NCBI GenBank assembly: GCA_016934125.1
Contig: JAFGTL010000411.1
Location: 1 to 14,922 of the forward strand
DNA from: Candidatus Hydrogenedentota bacterium
GTDB lineage: Bacteria; Hydrogenedentota; Hydrogenedentia; Hydrogenedentales; SLHB01
DNA length: 14,922 nt
Reading direction: 5' to 3'
The notes beneath the pieces were generated by a model. That model searched no databases and had not been told where the DNA came from. It saw only the letters and a program-made list of their open reading frames with translations. Positions 1 to 6,334 of the stretch are shown piece after piece; position 1 is the first letter of the stretch; every line of letters starts with the position of its first letter. A program made the translations under genes and the position numbers.

Positions 1-10
1 GCGCTTGGCG

Positions 11-40
11 GGAGCCAGCGCACACGGAGCCAGCGCAGAA
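11..40. repeat. Direct repeat, 15-nt period, two copies
   Basis: GGAGCCAGCGCA occurs at 11-22 and again at 26-37, giving two copies with a 15-nt period whose last three bases differ. It sits directly before the first hairpin of the left-edge region. Its function is unknown. Confidence 0.6.
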
Positions 41-58
41 GAACGCGCAGCGTTCTTC
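38..58. repeat. Perfect inverted repeat, 9-bp stem, 3-nt loop
   Basis: GAAGAACGC (38-46), loop GCA, GCGTTCTTC (50-58). The stem is perfect. No run of T follows on either strand, so a classical intrinsic terminator is not supported. A gene ending just left of the window could still use it as a 3' stem. Confidence 0.65.
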
Positions 59-61
59 CAA

Positions 62-78
62 CGCGCCCGAAGGGCGCG
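62..78. repeat. Perfect inverted repeat, 7-bp GC stem, GAA loop
   Basis: CGCGCCC (62-68), loop GAA, GGGCGCG (72-78). It follows the 38-58 hairpin by 3 nt. Its left arm and loop form the 11-mer CGCGCCCGAAG, which recurs twice near 229-255, so this looks like one copy of a small repeated palindromic element. Confidence 0.6.
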
Positions 79-224
79 CCGAATCGGGAAGATCGCTGTG
101 AACCGGCTCAGGCCGTGCACGGGAGATCCCTGCCTGAACGGTAGGGCCATCCCGGTCGTGACGAAGTGCATTGAGGCGTTTGGCTTCAACCCCCAGTGCG
201 GGCCGGAGTCTGCACCGGGACCGG

Positions 225-256
225 GCGCCGCGCCCGAAGCGCGCCGCGCCCGAAGC
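225..256. repeat. 16-nt tandem duplication
   Basis: GCGCCGCGCCCGAAGC is repeated exactly, head to tail (225-240 and 241-256), and is followed by further GC alternation. Each unit contains the 11-mer CGCGCCCGAAG also present at 62-72. Probably a slippage product in noncoding DNA. Confidence 0.7.
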
Positions 257-271
257 GCGCGCACATAACAG

Positions 272-290
272 CCCAGGCCAACGGCCTGGG
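272..290. repeat. Perfect inverted repeat, 8-bp stem, AAC loop
   Basis: CCCAGGCC (272-279), loop AAC, GGCCTGGG (283-290). No T tract follows, so this is at best a processing or Rho-associated stem. It is the third perfect short hairpin within 300 nt. Confidence 0.6.
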
Positions 291-417
291 TCCAGACGTC
301 GCATTGGAACGAGCCCTGTAGGGGCGAGACACGCACCACCATGGCCCGTTGTGGCCCGGCCGCCCCCGGCTGGGGAAAGCGGAGGCGTGGCCGTCCCTGT
401 GCCGGGTGGGCTCGATC

Positions 418-426
418 TGGTATCCT
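418..426 (+). promoter_or_regulatory. Candidate extended -10 element before the glycosyltransferase
   Basis: TGG followed by TATCCT matches a TGn-extended -10 with a 4/6 hexamer. No good -35 is visible at 16-18 nt upstream. Transcription would begin near 433, giving a leader of about 58 nt to the ATG at 491. The same 9-mer TGGTATCCT occurs upstream of the next gene (1686-1694), which raises its credibility. However, TGGTATCC also occurs inside coding sequence near 1815, so this stays tentative. Confidence 0.3.
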
Positions 427-490
427 ACATCGAGGTATGGCGACATGACGCCGCGCCGGGCCTGGGCCGGGGCGCGGCCGGGGAACCGCG

Positions 491-1648
491 ATGAAGCTTC
501 TGTGCCTGTGCAGCGCGCTGGACATTCAGTATCGGTTCGGATGCACGCCGAACTGGTGGCAGTTCATCAAGGGGCTGTACGAGCTGGGCCACGACGTGAT
601 CGCCATTCCCTATCACGGCACGGCCTTCGAGACGCCCTACTGGCGCGCCTATCCGAACCCCTGCCGCCTCGAGGGCCAGGCGTTCGCGACGGCGAAGCGG
701 CTGTTCGGCTCGGGCCCGACGTCCACGCAGGAGGGCGCGGTGGCGAAGGTGAGCAAGGCGCTCATCGACTCCTGGATTCGCCCGCGGTGGGAGCGCCATA
801 TCGCGGGGATTCTCGAGAAGGAGAAGGATGTGGACGCGGTGATCGTGTTCACGATCCCGGTGAATCACTTCACAGGCATCCCGGCGCGGCTCCGCGAGCG
901 GTATGGCGTGCCGTTCTTCTATTTCGACGGCGACGTCCCGGCCAGCCTGCCCCGGTTCGGCGGGTTCGCGTCCGGATTCCGCATCTACGACAACGCGGAT
1001 CTCTCGGAATACGATGGATTCATGTGCAATTCCGAGGGCGGCGCCCAGGATCTGCTCGATATGGGCGCGAAACGGGTGGAGCCGGTGCATTGGGGCGTGG
1101 ATCCGGAGTTGTATGCACCCCTCGATATCGAGCCCGACCGCGATGTGTTCTTCTACGGATTCGGCGCGGAATTCCGCGAGGAATGGGTGGACAACATGCT
1201 CACCATCCCGAGCCGGACGCTGACGGAGTACTCCTTTGCGGTCGGGGGCCGGGGATTCGACCTCGACTTGGGCAACACCGTGCGCGAGGGCGACGTGCCG
1301 TTCAACGTGTTCCGGCAGGCCTGTTGCCGGAGCCGGATCAACCTGAGTATCACGCGCCAGGCCCATGGCACGGTGTTCGCCTCGTCGACGATCCGCCCCT
1401 TCGAACTGGCTGCCATGGGGTGCTGCGTCGTAAGCGGACGCTACGACGGCCTCGAGACGTGGTTCGAAATGGGCTCGGAGATGCTCATGGTGCAGTCGGC
1501 CGACGAGGCCATCGACACGTACCGCCGGCTGTTGGGCGACGACGCGGCGCGGAAGGCCATGGGGCAGGCGGCGCGGCGGCGCGTGTTGGCGTGCCACACC
1601 CACCGGCAACGGGCCGAGCAGATTGCCGGGGTGATTCGCTCGCTGTGA
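491..1648 (+). CDS. CgeB-like glycosyltransferase (GT-B fold, Glyco_trans_1_2 type)
   Basis: 385 residues, no signal peptide or membrane segment, so cytoplasmic. The N-terminal half opens MKLLCLCSALD, a beta strand followed by a gap for substrate, and has a second Rossmann-like strand at GHDVIAIPYHG (33-43). YDGFMCNSEGGAQDLLDMG (174-192) is the hinge pattern of retaining GT-B enzymes. The C-terminal half carries RPFELAAMGCCVVSG (302-316), the conserved donor-binding segment of CgeB/spore-maturation-type glycosyltransferases, followed by a terminal helical region of the DDAARKAMGQAARRRVL type (350-366). The family moves sugars from nucleotide-activated donors, often to cell-surface polymers or proteins; donor and acceptor cannot be read from sequence. 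The ATG at 491 has only a weak GGGGA eight bases upstream and is the first possible start in frame. The gene stands alone in its block, 70 nt before the MEMO-like gene. The fold call is strong; the precise reaction is unknown. Confidence 0.78.
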   Translation: MKLLCLCSALDIQYRFGCTPNWWQFIKGLYELGHDVIAIPYHGTAFETPYWRAYPNPCRLEGQAFATAKRLFGSGPTSTQEGAVAKVSKALIDSWIRPRWERHIAGILEKEKDVDAVIVFTIPVNHFTGIPARLRERYGVPFFYFDGDVPASLPRFGGFASGFRIYDNADLSEYDGFMCNSEGGAQDLLDMGAKRVEPVHWGVDPELYAPLDIEPDRDVFFYGFGAEFREEWVDNMLTIPSRTLTEYSFAVGGRGFDLDLGNTVREGDVPFNVFRQACCRSRINLSITRQAHGTVFASSTIRPFELAAMGCCVVSGRYDGLETWFEMGSEMLMVQSADEAIDTYRRLLGDDAARKAMGQAARRRVLACHTHRQRAEQIAGVIRSL

Positions 1649-1685
1649 CGGCCGGGCCGGTTCATTCGGCGTCGTCCCGGGGCTG

Positions 1686-1694
1686 TGGTATCCT
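1686..1694 (+). promoter_or_regulatory. Candidate extended -10 element before the MEMO-family gene
   Basis: TGGTATCCT, identical to the element at 418-426. A start near 1701 would leave a leader of only about 18 nt, which still contains the AAGGAG ribosome binding site. No clear -35 is seen. The short distance to the preceding stop (1648) also allows read-through. Confidence 0.3.
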
Positions 1695-1718
1695 GGTGTG
1701 AGCAAGGAGACAGCACAG

Positions 1719-2765
1719 ATGCGGCAGACGTGGCAGTGTGCAGCGATCATCGCGGTGGCCGGCCTGTGCCTGGGTGCGGGCATTCAGGTGCGGCCGCCGG
1801 TCGGTCCGGGCGTCTGGTATCCGGCCGATCCTGCGCAATTGCGGGCGGCGGTCGAGCAGTACATCGCCGAGGCCGACGTCGTGCCGCTGCCGGGCCGGGT
1901 GGTCGGCTGCATCGTGCCCCATGCCAGCTATCCGGCCTGCGGCGCCGTGGCCGCCCACGCGTTCAAGCCGCTCCAACGGGGCCAATACGATCGCGTCATC
2001 GTCCTCGCACCGTCCCTGTATGCGACGTTCCGCGGCTGCTCGATCGCGTCGGTTCCCTATTACCGGACGCCGCTCGGCGACATCCCGCTCGATGCGGACG
2101 CCGTCCGGCACCTGTCGGCATCCCCCCTGTTCAACATCCGCTCGCTGGTGTACGGCGGCCGCGCATACCAGAATCCCCACGTCCAGCGCGTGGCGCTCCA
2201 CGAGCGGGAGCACAGCGTCGAGGTGGTGTTGCCCTTCCTCCAGGTGCAGTTGGGCGACTTCAACCTGGTGCCCATCGTCATGGGCGAACTGAAGGGTTAC
2301 CGGGACGACTTCGACGAGCGCGCCTTCGAGGACGTCGTCGAGCGGCTGAGAGCCATCATCGACGACCGCACCTTCGTCGTGGTGACGTCGGACTTCACCC
2401 GCTACGGCGTCGCCCACGGATTCACGCCCTATGAAGATCACATCCTGGAGCGGATCGCCCGGTTGGATTTCGAGGCCTTCGATCTGATCCAGAACCGGGA
2501 CGTGCCCGGATTCACCGCCTACATCGACAAGGCCGGCAATCACATCTCCGGGCACCTGCCGATCCGTTGCCTCATGGAGGTGCTGCCCCCCTACGCCCAC
2601 GGCGTCATGCTCCGCTACGACACATCGGGCCGGATCACGGGCGATCCCAGCAAGTCGGTGAGTTTCGCAGCCATTTCGTTCTTCGATCCGACGCTGCTCC
2701 CCCCGGAGCCGAGGCCCGCCCAGCGGGACGCGGCCTCCGTGGACGGTTCAGCCCCAGGCCAGTGA
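1719..2765 (+). CDS. Exported MEMO-family (AmmeMemoRadiSam system protein B-like) protein, probably degenerate
   Basis: 348 residues. The start is the ATG at 1719 rather than the in-frame GTG at 1698, because AAGGAG (1704-1709) lies 9 nt before it and the protein then opens with a short signal peptide (residues 1-22: basic, hydrophobic, small residues). The MEMO fold is clear from GVWYPADP (31-38), VPHASYP (66-72), the EHSVEV..LPFLQ segment (164-175), TSDF (223-226) and the C-terminal GN.I.G..PI pattern (273-282). MEMO proteins resemble class III extradiol dioxygenases. In human MEMO1 the pocket uses His49, His81, His192 and Cys244. Here the first His survives (H68), but the second is Leu (L100, in APSLY where APSH/GPSH is usual), the SDF.HYG His is Arg (R228), and the Cys is Ser (S277). 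A catalytic or iron-binding role is therefore doubtful. No AMMECR1 or radical SAM partner is nearby. The family call is strong; export and loss of activity are inferred. Confidence 0.82.
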   Translation: MRQTWQCAAIIAVAGLCLGAGIQVRPPVGPGVWYPADPAQLRAAVEQYIAEADVVPLPGRVVGCIVPHASYPACGAVAAHAFKPLQRGQYDRVIVLAPSLYATFRGCSIASVPYYRTPLGDIPLDADAVRHLSASPLFNIRSLVYGGRAYQNPHVQRVALHEREHSVEVVLPFLQVQLGDFNLVPIVMGELKGYRDDFDERAFEDVVERLRAIIDDRTFVVVTSDFTRYGVAHGFTPYEDHILERIARLDFEAFDLIQNRDVPGFTAYIDKAGNHISGHLPIRCLMEVLPPYAHGVMLRYDTSGRITGDPSKSVSFAAISFFDPTLLPPEPRPAQRDAASVDGSAPGQ

Positions 2766-2812
2766 CGTGAGCGCTGCGCCGGATGAGCGCCGCAACCGAT
2801 GAGCGCCGCAAC
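2764..2812. repeat. Short tandem repeat, 16-nt period
   Basis: GATGAGCGCCGCAAC occurs at 2782-2796 and 2798-2812 with one base between. A degenerate third copy (GACGTGAGCGCTGCGCC, 2764-2780) abuts the stop codon of the MEMO-family gene. This fills most of the start of the 155-nt gap between the two exported-protein genes. No function is apparent. Confidence 0.6.
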
Positions 2813-2920
2813 TAGAACTCCGCGGGTGGAATGGTCCATACTGAGGCTGTCTGTATGCGCCGGTCGCCGCGGCGGCATGCCGCGCCCCGCACAGCCGGCG
2901 CACAGAGTGGAGGCCCTGCA

Positions 2921-4696
2921 ATGACAAGACGGTTCTTGCACCTGATGGTATTCGCCGCCGCCGTGGCGGCTGTCGCGGCCCCGGCCCTTGGCCAGTCGCC
3001 CCGTGAAGAACTGGGGCGCGCGGACAAGTACCGCATCCTCGTGGACAAAGTGCTCATGGCCAGCACGGACTGGCACATGACGGAGGATCAGGTGCGGGAG
3101 ATCGCCAAGGCCGGCTTCAACGTGGTCGTCCCGCGCCAAGGCGGCACCGAGCCCGATCGCGTGCGGCGCGTGGCTGAATTGGCCGCCAAACACGACATGT
3201 ACTACATGGCGTGGATGCGGGGCTCGCTCACCGCAACGGAGGGGACGCGCCTTGTCTGGGATACAGGCAACACGCAGGATTTGTACAGCCCGAACGCGGA
3301 CGAACTCTGGGACTGGATGACGGGCATCATCCTCGAACAGGCCCGGCTGAGCGTCGAGATCCCCGCCATTCTGGGCGCGTTCCTCGACTTCGAGAACTAC
3401 GCCAAGAACAAGGAGGGGGACTGCTATCCCCTGTCGTATGACGAGAAGATCCTGGGCGAGTTCGCGGCGGCGAAGGGCATCCAGATCCCGGAACTGGCGC
3501 CGGCGGATCGGCATCCGTGGCTTCGGGACAACGGCCACGACGGGGCGTTCCGCGATTTCCAGATCGCGTCCTGGCGCCAGCGATGCCGCAACCTGCGCGA
3601 ACAGGTGGATGCCATTAACCCGAAGTTCCAGTTCATCGTGTATCCCGCGCCCGGCACCCTCTTCATCCGGGACGCCGTGTATCAGGAATGGGCCACCGAG
3701 GCCGCCCCGCTCGTGCTGGCGACGCCGCAAACCTACGGCCGGGCGTGGACGGTGCTCACGCACCGGGAAGCGCTCGACGCCAACCGGGGAAAACTCCGCG
3801 AGGGCATGGAGGAGGTGCGCCCCTTCGCGATTCCGGTGCAGTACGTGGGCGGAATCGATCCGGTGGTTCCGGGGGCCGATCCGGAGTTCAGCGGTAAGAA
3901 CGCCGTGATGATATCGGACGTGTGCGACGGATACTGGGTGTTCTACGAGGGGCCCGAGTACGGGCGGGCCGATCACCGGGCGTACTGGCGCTGGTTCACG
4001 CGCGCCAACCGGGAGATCGCCGAGGGCCGGTTCGTGATGCAGTACGAGCCCCGGCAGACGCCCGAGCCCGCCGCCAAGACCAGCTTCGAGCGGAAAACGA
4101 ACCGGCCACAGGTGGCCCTGTACGGGATGAAGCTGCGCATGTGGGATCTCGTGGAGGCGACAGGCAAGTTTGAACTCCACGAGCTCGAGTCGGTGGCCCC
4201 GGAGTACCTGGCCGGGCTCGACGCCATCGTGCTGCAGAACTTCAACTTCCCGCTTCTGCGGGATAGCGCCCTGGTGCGCACGCTTCAGGAGTATATCCGG
4301 AACGGGGGCGGGGTGCTCTTTGCGCACGACACGATCCGCTTCATGGAGAGCCCATTGCCGGAGATCGCGGAGCGAGTGCGGCCGCTCCAGAATGTCGAGG
4401 CCGTCTATCACGTGGCCGAAACCGATCTGGTGGTCGAGGCACCGCACGAGGCCATCGGCGGCCTTGCGGCCGGAACGCGGTTCACGCCGGAGTTCCGCGA
4501 TCACATGATCTTCGCGCCCGGCGATCGCGGTACTGTGCTGATTCGCAACACCTTCGGCGATCCCGTGTACGTCATCGGCGAGTACGGCAAGGGGCGGGCC
4601 GCCTTCGCCGGCTCGTACTACGGCTACTTGAGCGATCTCGAGGGCGCCGAAAAGCAGGCGTTTCTGAGCATGCTCGACTGGCTCGCGCAAGATTAG
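2921..4696 (+). CDS. Exported protein, TIM-barrel-like N-terminal part plus ThuA/GATase-like C-terminal part
   Basis: 591 residues from the ATG at 2921, which has GGAGG (2909-2913) 7 nt upstream. An in-frame start at 2831 would bury the signal peptide behind 30 residues and is rejected. Residues 1-24 form a classic Sec signal (MTRRF, Ala/Val-rich core, probable cleavage after PALG). Residues about 36-370 read like a glycoside-hydrolase-type barrel: a helix and strand pair ending FNVVVPRQGG (66-75), MYYMAWMRGS (93-102), and AFLDFENY (153-160), where Asp156 or Glu158 could be acidic active-site residues. Further strands are FQFIVYPAPG (236-245) and LVLATPQTYG (264-273). Residues about 397-590 resemble a ThuA-like/class I glutamine amidotransferase-like fold: LDAIVLQNFN (433-442), YIRNGGGVLFAHD (458-470) and a terminal YGKGRAAFAGSYYGY (555-569). 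No nucleophilic Cys elbow is visible there. Substrate unknown; carbohydrate handling in the envelope is a guess. It follows the MEMO-like exported gene on the same strand, after a 155-nt gap. Confidence 0.65.
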   Translation: MTRRFLHLMVFAAAVAAVAAPALGQSPREELGRADKYRILVDKVLMASTDWHMTEDQVREIAKAGFNVVVPRQGGTEPDRVRRVAELAAKHDMYYMAWMRGSLTATEGTRLVWDTGNTQDLYSPNADELWDWMTGIILEQARLSVEIPAILGAFLDFENYAKNKEGDCYPLSYDEKILGEFAAAKGIQIPELAPADRHPWLRDNGHDGAFRDFQIASWRQRCRNLREQVDAINPKFQFIVYPAPGTLFIRDAVYQEWATEAAPLVLATPQTYGRAWTVLTHREALDANRGKLREGMEEVRPFAIPVQYVGGIDPVVPGADPEFSGKNAVMISDVCDGYWVFYEGPEYGRADHRAYWRWFTRANREIAEGRFVMQYEPRQTPEPAAKTSFERKTNRPQVALYGMKLRMWDLVEATGKFELHELESVAPEYLAGLDAIVLQNFNFPLLRDSALVRTLQEYIRNGGGVLFAHDTIRFMESPLPEIAERVRPLQNVEAVYHVAETDLVVEAPHEAIGGLAAGTRFTPEFRDHMIFAPGDRGTVLIRNTFGDPVYVIGEYGKGRAAFAGSYYGYLSDLEGAEKQAFLSMLDWLAQD

Positions 4697-4720
4697 CGGC
4701 CGCGGCCGGCTTCGCGGCCG
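4697..4720. repeat. GC-rich hairpin immediately after the exported-protein gene
   Basis: CGGCCGCG (4697-4704) pairs perfectly with CGCGGCCG (4713-4720) around an 8-nt loop. It begins on the base after the TAG stop at 4694-4696 and ends 6 nt before the guaB -35 hexamer. The following bases (GTGGATTTG) give only three consecutive T, so this is a weak intrinsic terminator at best. Its position suggests it separates upstream transcription from the guaB promoter. Confidence 0.5.
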
Positions 4721-4726
4721 GTGGAT

Positions 4727-4755
4727 TTGACAGGATCCACCGCCGTTCCTATAAT
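4727..4755 (+). promoter_or_regulatory. Consensus housekeeping-sigma promoter for guaBA
   Basis: TTGACA at 4727-4732 and TATAAT at 4750-4755, separated by exactly 17 nt. Both hexamers are perfect matches to the sigma70/SigA consensus, very unlikely by chance in DNA of this GC content. Transcription should start near 4762, leaving a leader of about 100 nt before the guaB ATG at 4862. The promoter lies inside the in-frame upstream extension of guaB, which argues against the longer protein start at 4721. Confidence 0.85.
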
Positions 4756-4761
4756 GCGTCG

Positions 4762-4861
4762 CTTCAGACCGCCCGGCGCCGGCGTGGTATCGGGTGTCGT
4801 CGGCTCCGCCGGGTTTGATCGCGGCAAGCGTCGGGCTCGGCCCGCAACCTGCGAGGGGATT
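4762..4861 (+). promoter_or_regulatory. guaB 5' leader with possible secondary structure
   Basis: About 100 nt of inferred untranslated leader. CCCGGCG (4772-4778) can pair with CGCCGGG (4807-4813), and a small stem CGGGC-TCG-GCCCG lies at 4832-4844, before the GAGGGG ribosome binding site at 4853-4858. I do not recognise a known purine, PRPP or other riboswitch consensus. GC-rich leaders fold readily by chance, so regulation through this leader is only a possibility. Confidence 0.3.
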
Positions 4862-6331
4862 ATGAGCTCAAACGAACGGTTCACGGAAGGCCTTTCTTTC
4901 GACGACGTGTTGCTCCGGCCGGCGCGCTCGAACGTACTGCCGCGCGACGTCGATCTGACCACACGCCTGACGCCCCGGATCGCCCTCAATACCCCCCTCG
5001 TCAGCGCCGCCATGGACACCGTCACCGAGGCCCGGCTCGCCATCGCCATTGCCCAGGAGGGCGGGATCGGCATCATCCACAAGAACCTCAGTATCGAGGA
5101 TCAGGCCGGCGAGGTGGATCGCGTGAAGCGTTCCCAAGCGGGCATCATCTCGGCCCCGTTCACCCTGCGTCCGGAGAACAGCGTCCAGGACGCCGAGGAT
5201 CTCATGGCCAAGTACCACGTGTCGGGCGTGCCCATTACCGACGAGCGGGGCATTCTCGTCGGGATCCTCACAAACCGCGACCTCCGGTTTCTGGAAGACT
5301 ACTCCGTGCCCATCGCGCACGTCATGACCAAGGACAACCTCGTCACCGTGCCCCCCGGCACCGACTTCCAGCGGGCCAAGGAACTCCTCCATAAGCACCG
5401 CATCGAGAAACTCCCCATTGTCGAATCCGATGGCCGGCTCGTCGGCCTCATCACCATCAAGGACATCATCAAGGCCCGCGACTTCCCCAATCGCTGCTGC
5501 GACGAAAAGGGCCGGCTCCGGGTAGGCGCCGCGCTCGGCGCAGGCGCCGGCGAAGTCGAACGGGCCCAGGCCCTCATCGACGCCCACGTGGACGTGCTCG
5601 TCGTGGACACGGCGCATGGCCACACCCAGATGGTGCTCGACACCGTAGCGGCGGTGAAAGACGCGTTTCCCGAGATCGATGTCGTCGCGGGCAACGTGGT
5701 GACGGCGGAGGGGGCCGAGGATCTGATCCGGGCCGGCGCGGATGCCGTGAAAGTCGGCGTCGGGCCCGGCTCGATCTGCACGACGCGGGTGGTCGCGGGC
5801 GCGGGCATGCCCCAACTCACCGCGGTGCTCGACGTCGCGTCCGCGGCGTCGAAATCCGGCGTGCCCGTGATCGCGGACGGCGGGATCCGGTATTCGGGCG
5901 ACATCGTGAAGGCGATCGCAGCGGGCGCGGACAGCGTGATGATCGGCAGCCTCTTTGCGGGCACCGAAGAGAGCCCGGGTGAGACGGTGCTCTACGAAGG
6001 CCGCACCTACAAGGTTCACCGGGGCATGGGCTCGGTAAAGGCCATGGCCCGCGGGAGCAAAACCCGCTACCTCCAGTTTGAGAAGGATCCGGCCAAGTTC
6101 GTGCCCGAAGGCGTCGAGGGGCGCGTCCCGTTCCGTGGCTCCCTGGCCAGCTACGTACATCAACTCGTGGGCGGACTGCGCTCCGGGATGGGCTACTGCG
6201 GCTGCCACACCATCGAGGAGCTCAAGCGGGACGCGCGGTTCGTCCGGGTGACGCAGGCGGGCATCCGCGAGAGCCATCCGCACGACGTGACCATCACCGA
6301 AGAACCCCCCAATTACCAGTTGTTGAGGTAA
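4862..6331 (+). CDS. guaB: IMP dehydrogenase
   Basis: 489 residues, the usual bacterial length. It oxidises IMP to XMP with NAD+, the committed step of guanine nucleotide synthesis in the cytoplasm. The N-terminus has LSFDDVLLRP (11-20) and PLVSAAMDTVTE (45-56). Two CBS domains occupy about residues 95-205 (VSGVPITD and KLPIVESDGRLVGLIT). The catalytic loop GVGPGSICTTR (299-309) contains Cys306. ADGGIRYSGD (338-347) binds the IMP phosphate, YRGMGS-type sequence appears as HRGMGS (386-391), and the mobile flap includes VPEGVEGRVPFRG (414-426). The start at 4862 is set by GAGGGG 4-9 nt upstream and by alignment of the family N-terminus; longer in-frame starts overlap the promoter. guaA follows after 3 nt, so the two are co-transcribed from the 4727 promoter. 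All key residues are intact. Confidence 0.97.
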   Translation: MSSNERFTEGLSFDDVLLRPARSNVLPRDVDLTTRLTPRIALNTPLVSAAMDTVTEARLAIAIAQEGGIGIIHKNLSIEDQAGEVDRVKRSQAGIISAPFTLRPENSVQDAEDLMAKYHVSGVPITDERGILVGILTNRDLRFLEDYSVPIAHVMTKDNLVTVPPGTDFQRAKELLHKHRIEKLPIVESDGRLVGLITIKDIIKARDFPNRCCDEKGRLRVGAALGAGAGEVERAQALIDAHVDVLVVDTAHGHTQMVLDTVAAVKDAFPEIDVVAGNVVTAEGAEDLIRAGADAVKVGVGPGSICTTRVVAGAGMPQLTAVLDVASAASKSGVPVIADGGIRYSGDIVKAIAAGADSVMIGSLFAGTEESPGETVLYEGRTYKVHRGMGSVKAMARGSKTRYLQFEKDPAKFVPEGVEGRVPFRGSLASYVHQLVGGLRSGMGYCGCHTIEELKRDARFVRVTQAGIRESHPHDVTITEEPPNYQLLR

Positions 6332-6334
6332 GCC

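Larger units (their letters stand above)
1..490. other. Repeat- and hairpin-rich stretch without a convincing gene
   Basis: No reading frame here has a recognisable protein, a convincing ribosome binding site or conserved-looking composition. Short frames on both strands translate to Arg/Ala/Pro-rich low-complexity sequence, as expected from GC-rich noncoding DNA. The stretch instead holds a 15-nt direct repeat (11-40), two perfect hairpins (38-58 and 62-78), three copies of the 11-mer CGCGCCCGAAG (62, 229, 245), a 16-nt tandem duplication (225-256) and another perfect hairpin (272-290). A possible extended -10 at 418-426 belongs to the next gene. It could be a long intergenic spacer carrying decayed repeats, or the remains of a gene beyond the left edge. 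I cannot tell which. Confidence 0.6.

Noticed and set aside
308..335. CCTGTAGGGGCGAG, similar to dispersed GTAGGGGCG-type intergenic repeats seen in some environmental genomes
   Set aside because: No inverted partner is present nearby and only one degenerate copy is in the window, so a repeat family cannot be supported.
186..446. Short minus- and plus-strand frames in the left-edge region, including one of 87 codons from base 5
   Set aside because: They cover tandem repeats and hairpins, are Arg/Ala/Pro-rich, and lack ribosome binding sites or any family resemblance.
1698..1718. Upstream GTG start for the MEMO-family gene
   Set aside because: It would place the AAGGAG ribosome binding site inside the gene and push the signal peptide inward; the ATG at 1719 is better.
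2813..2842. Possible promoter before the exported barrel gene (TAGAAC, 18 nt, CATACT)
   Set aside because: The -35 matches only 3 of 6 positions and the -10 is imperfect; not distinguishable from chance.
2615..4690. A 691-codon antisense frame opposite the exported barrel protein gene
   Set aside because: Composition is typical of a shadow frame, whereas the plus strand has a signal peptide, ribosome binding site and ordered domains.
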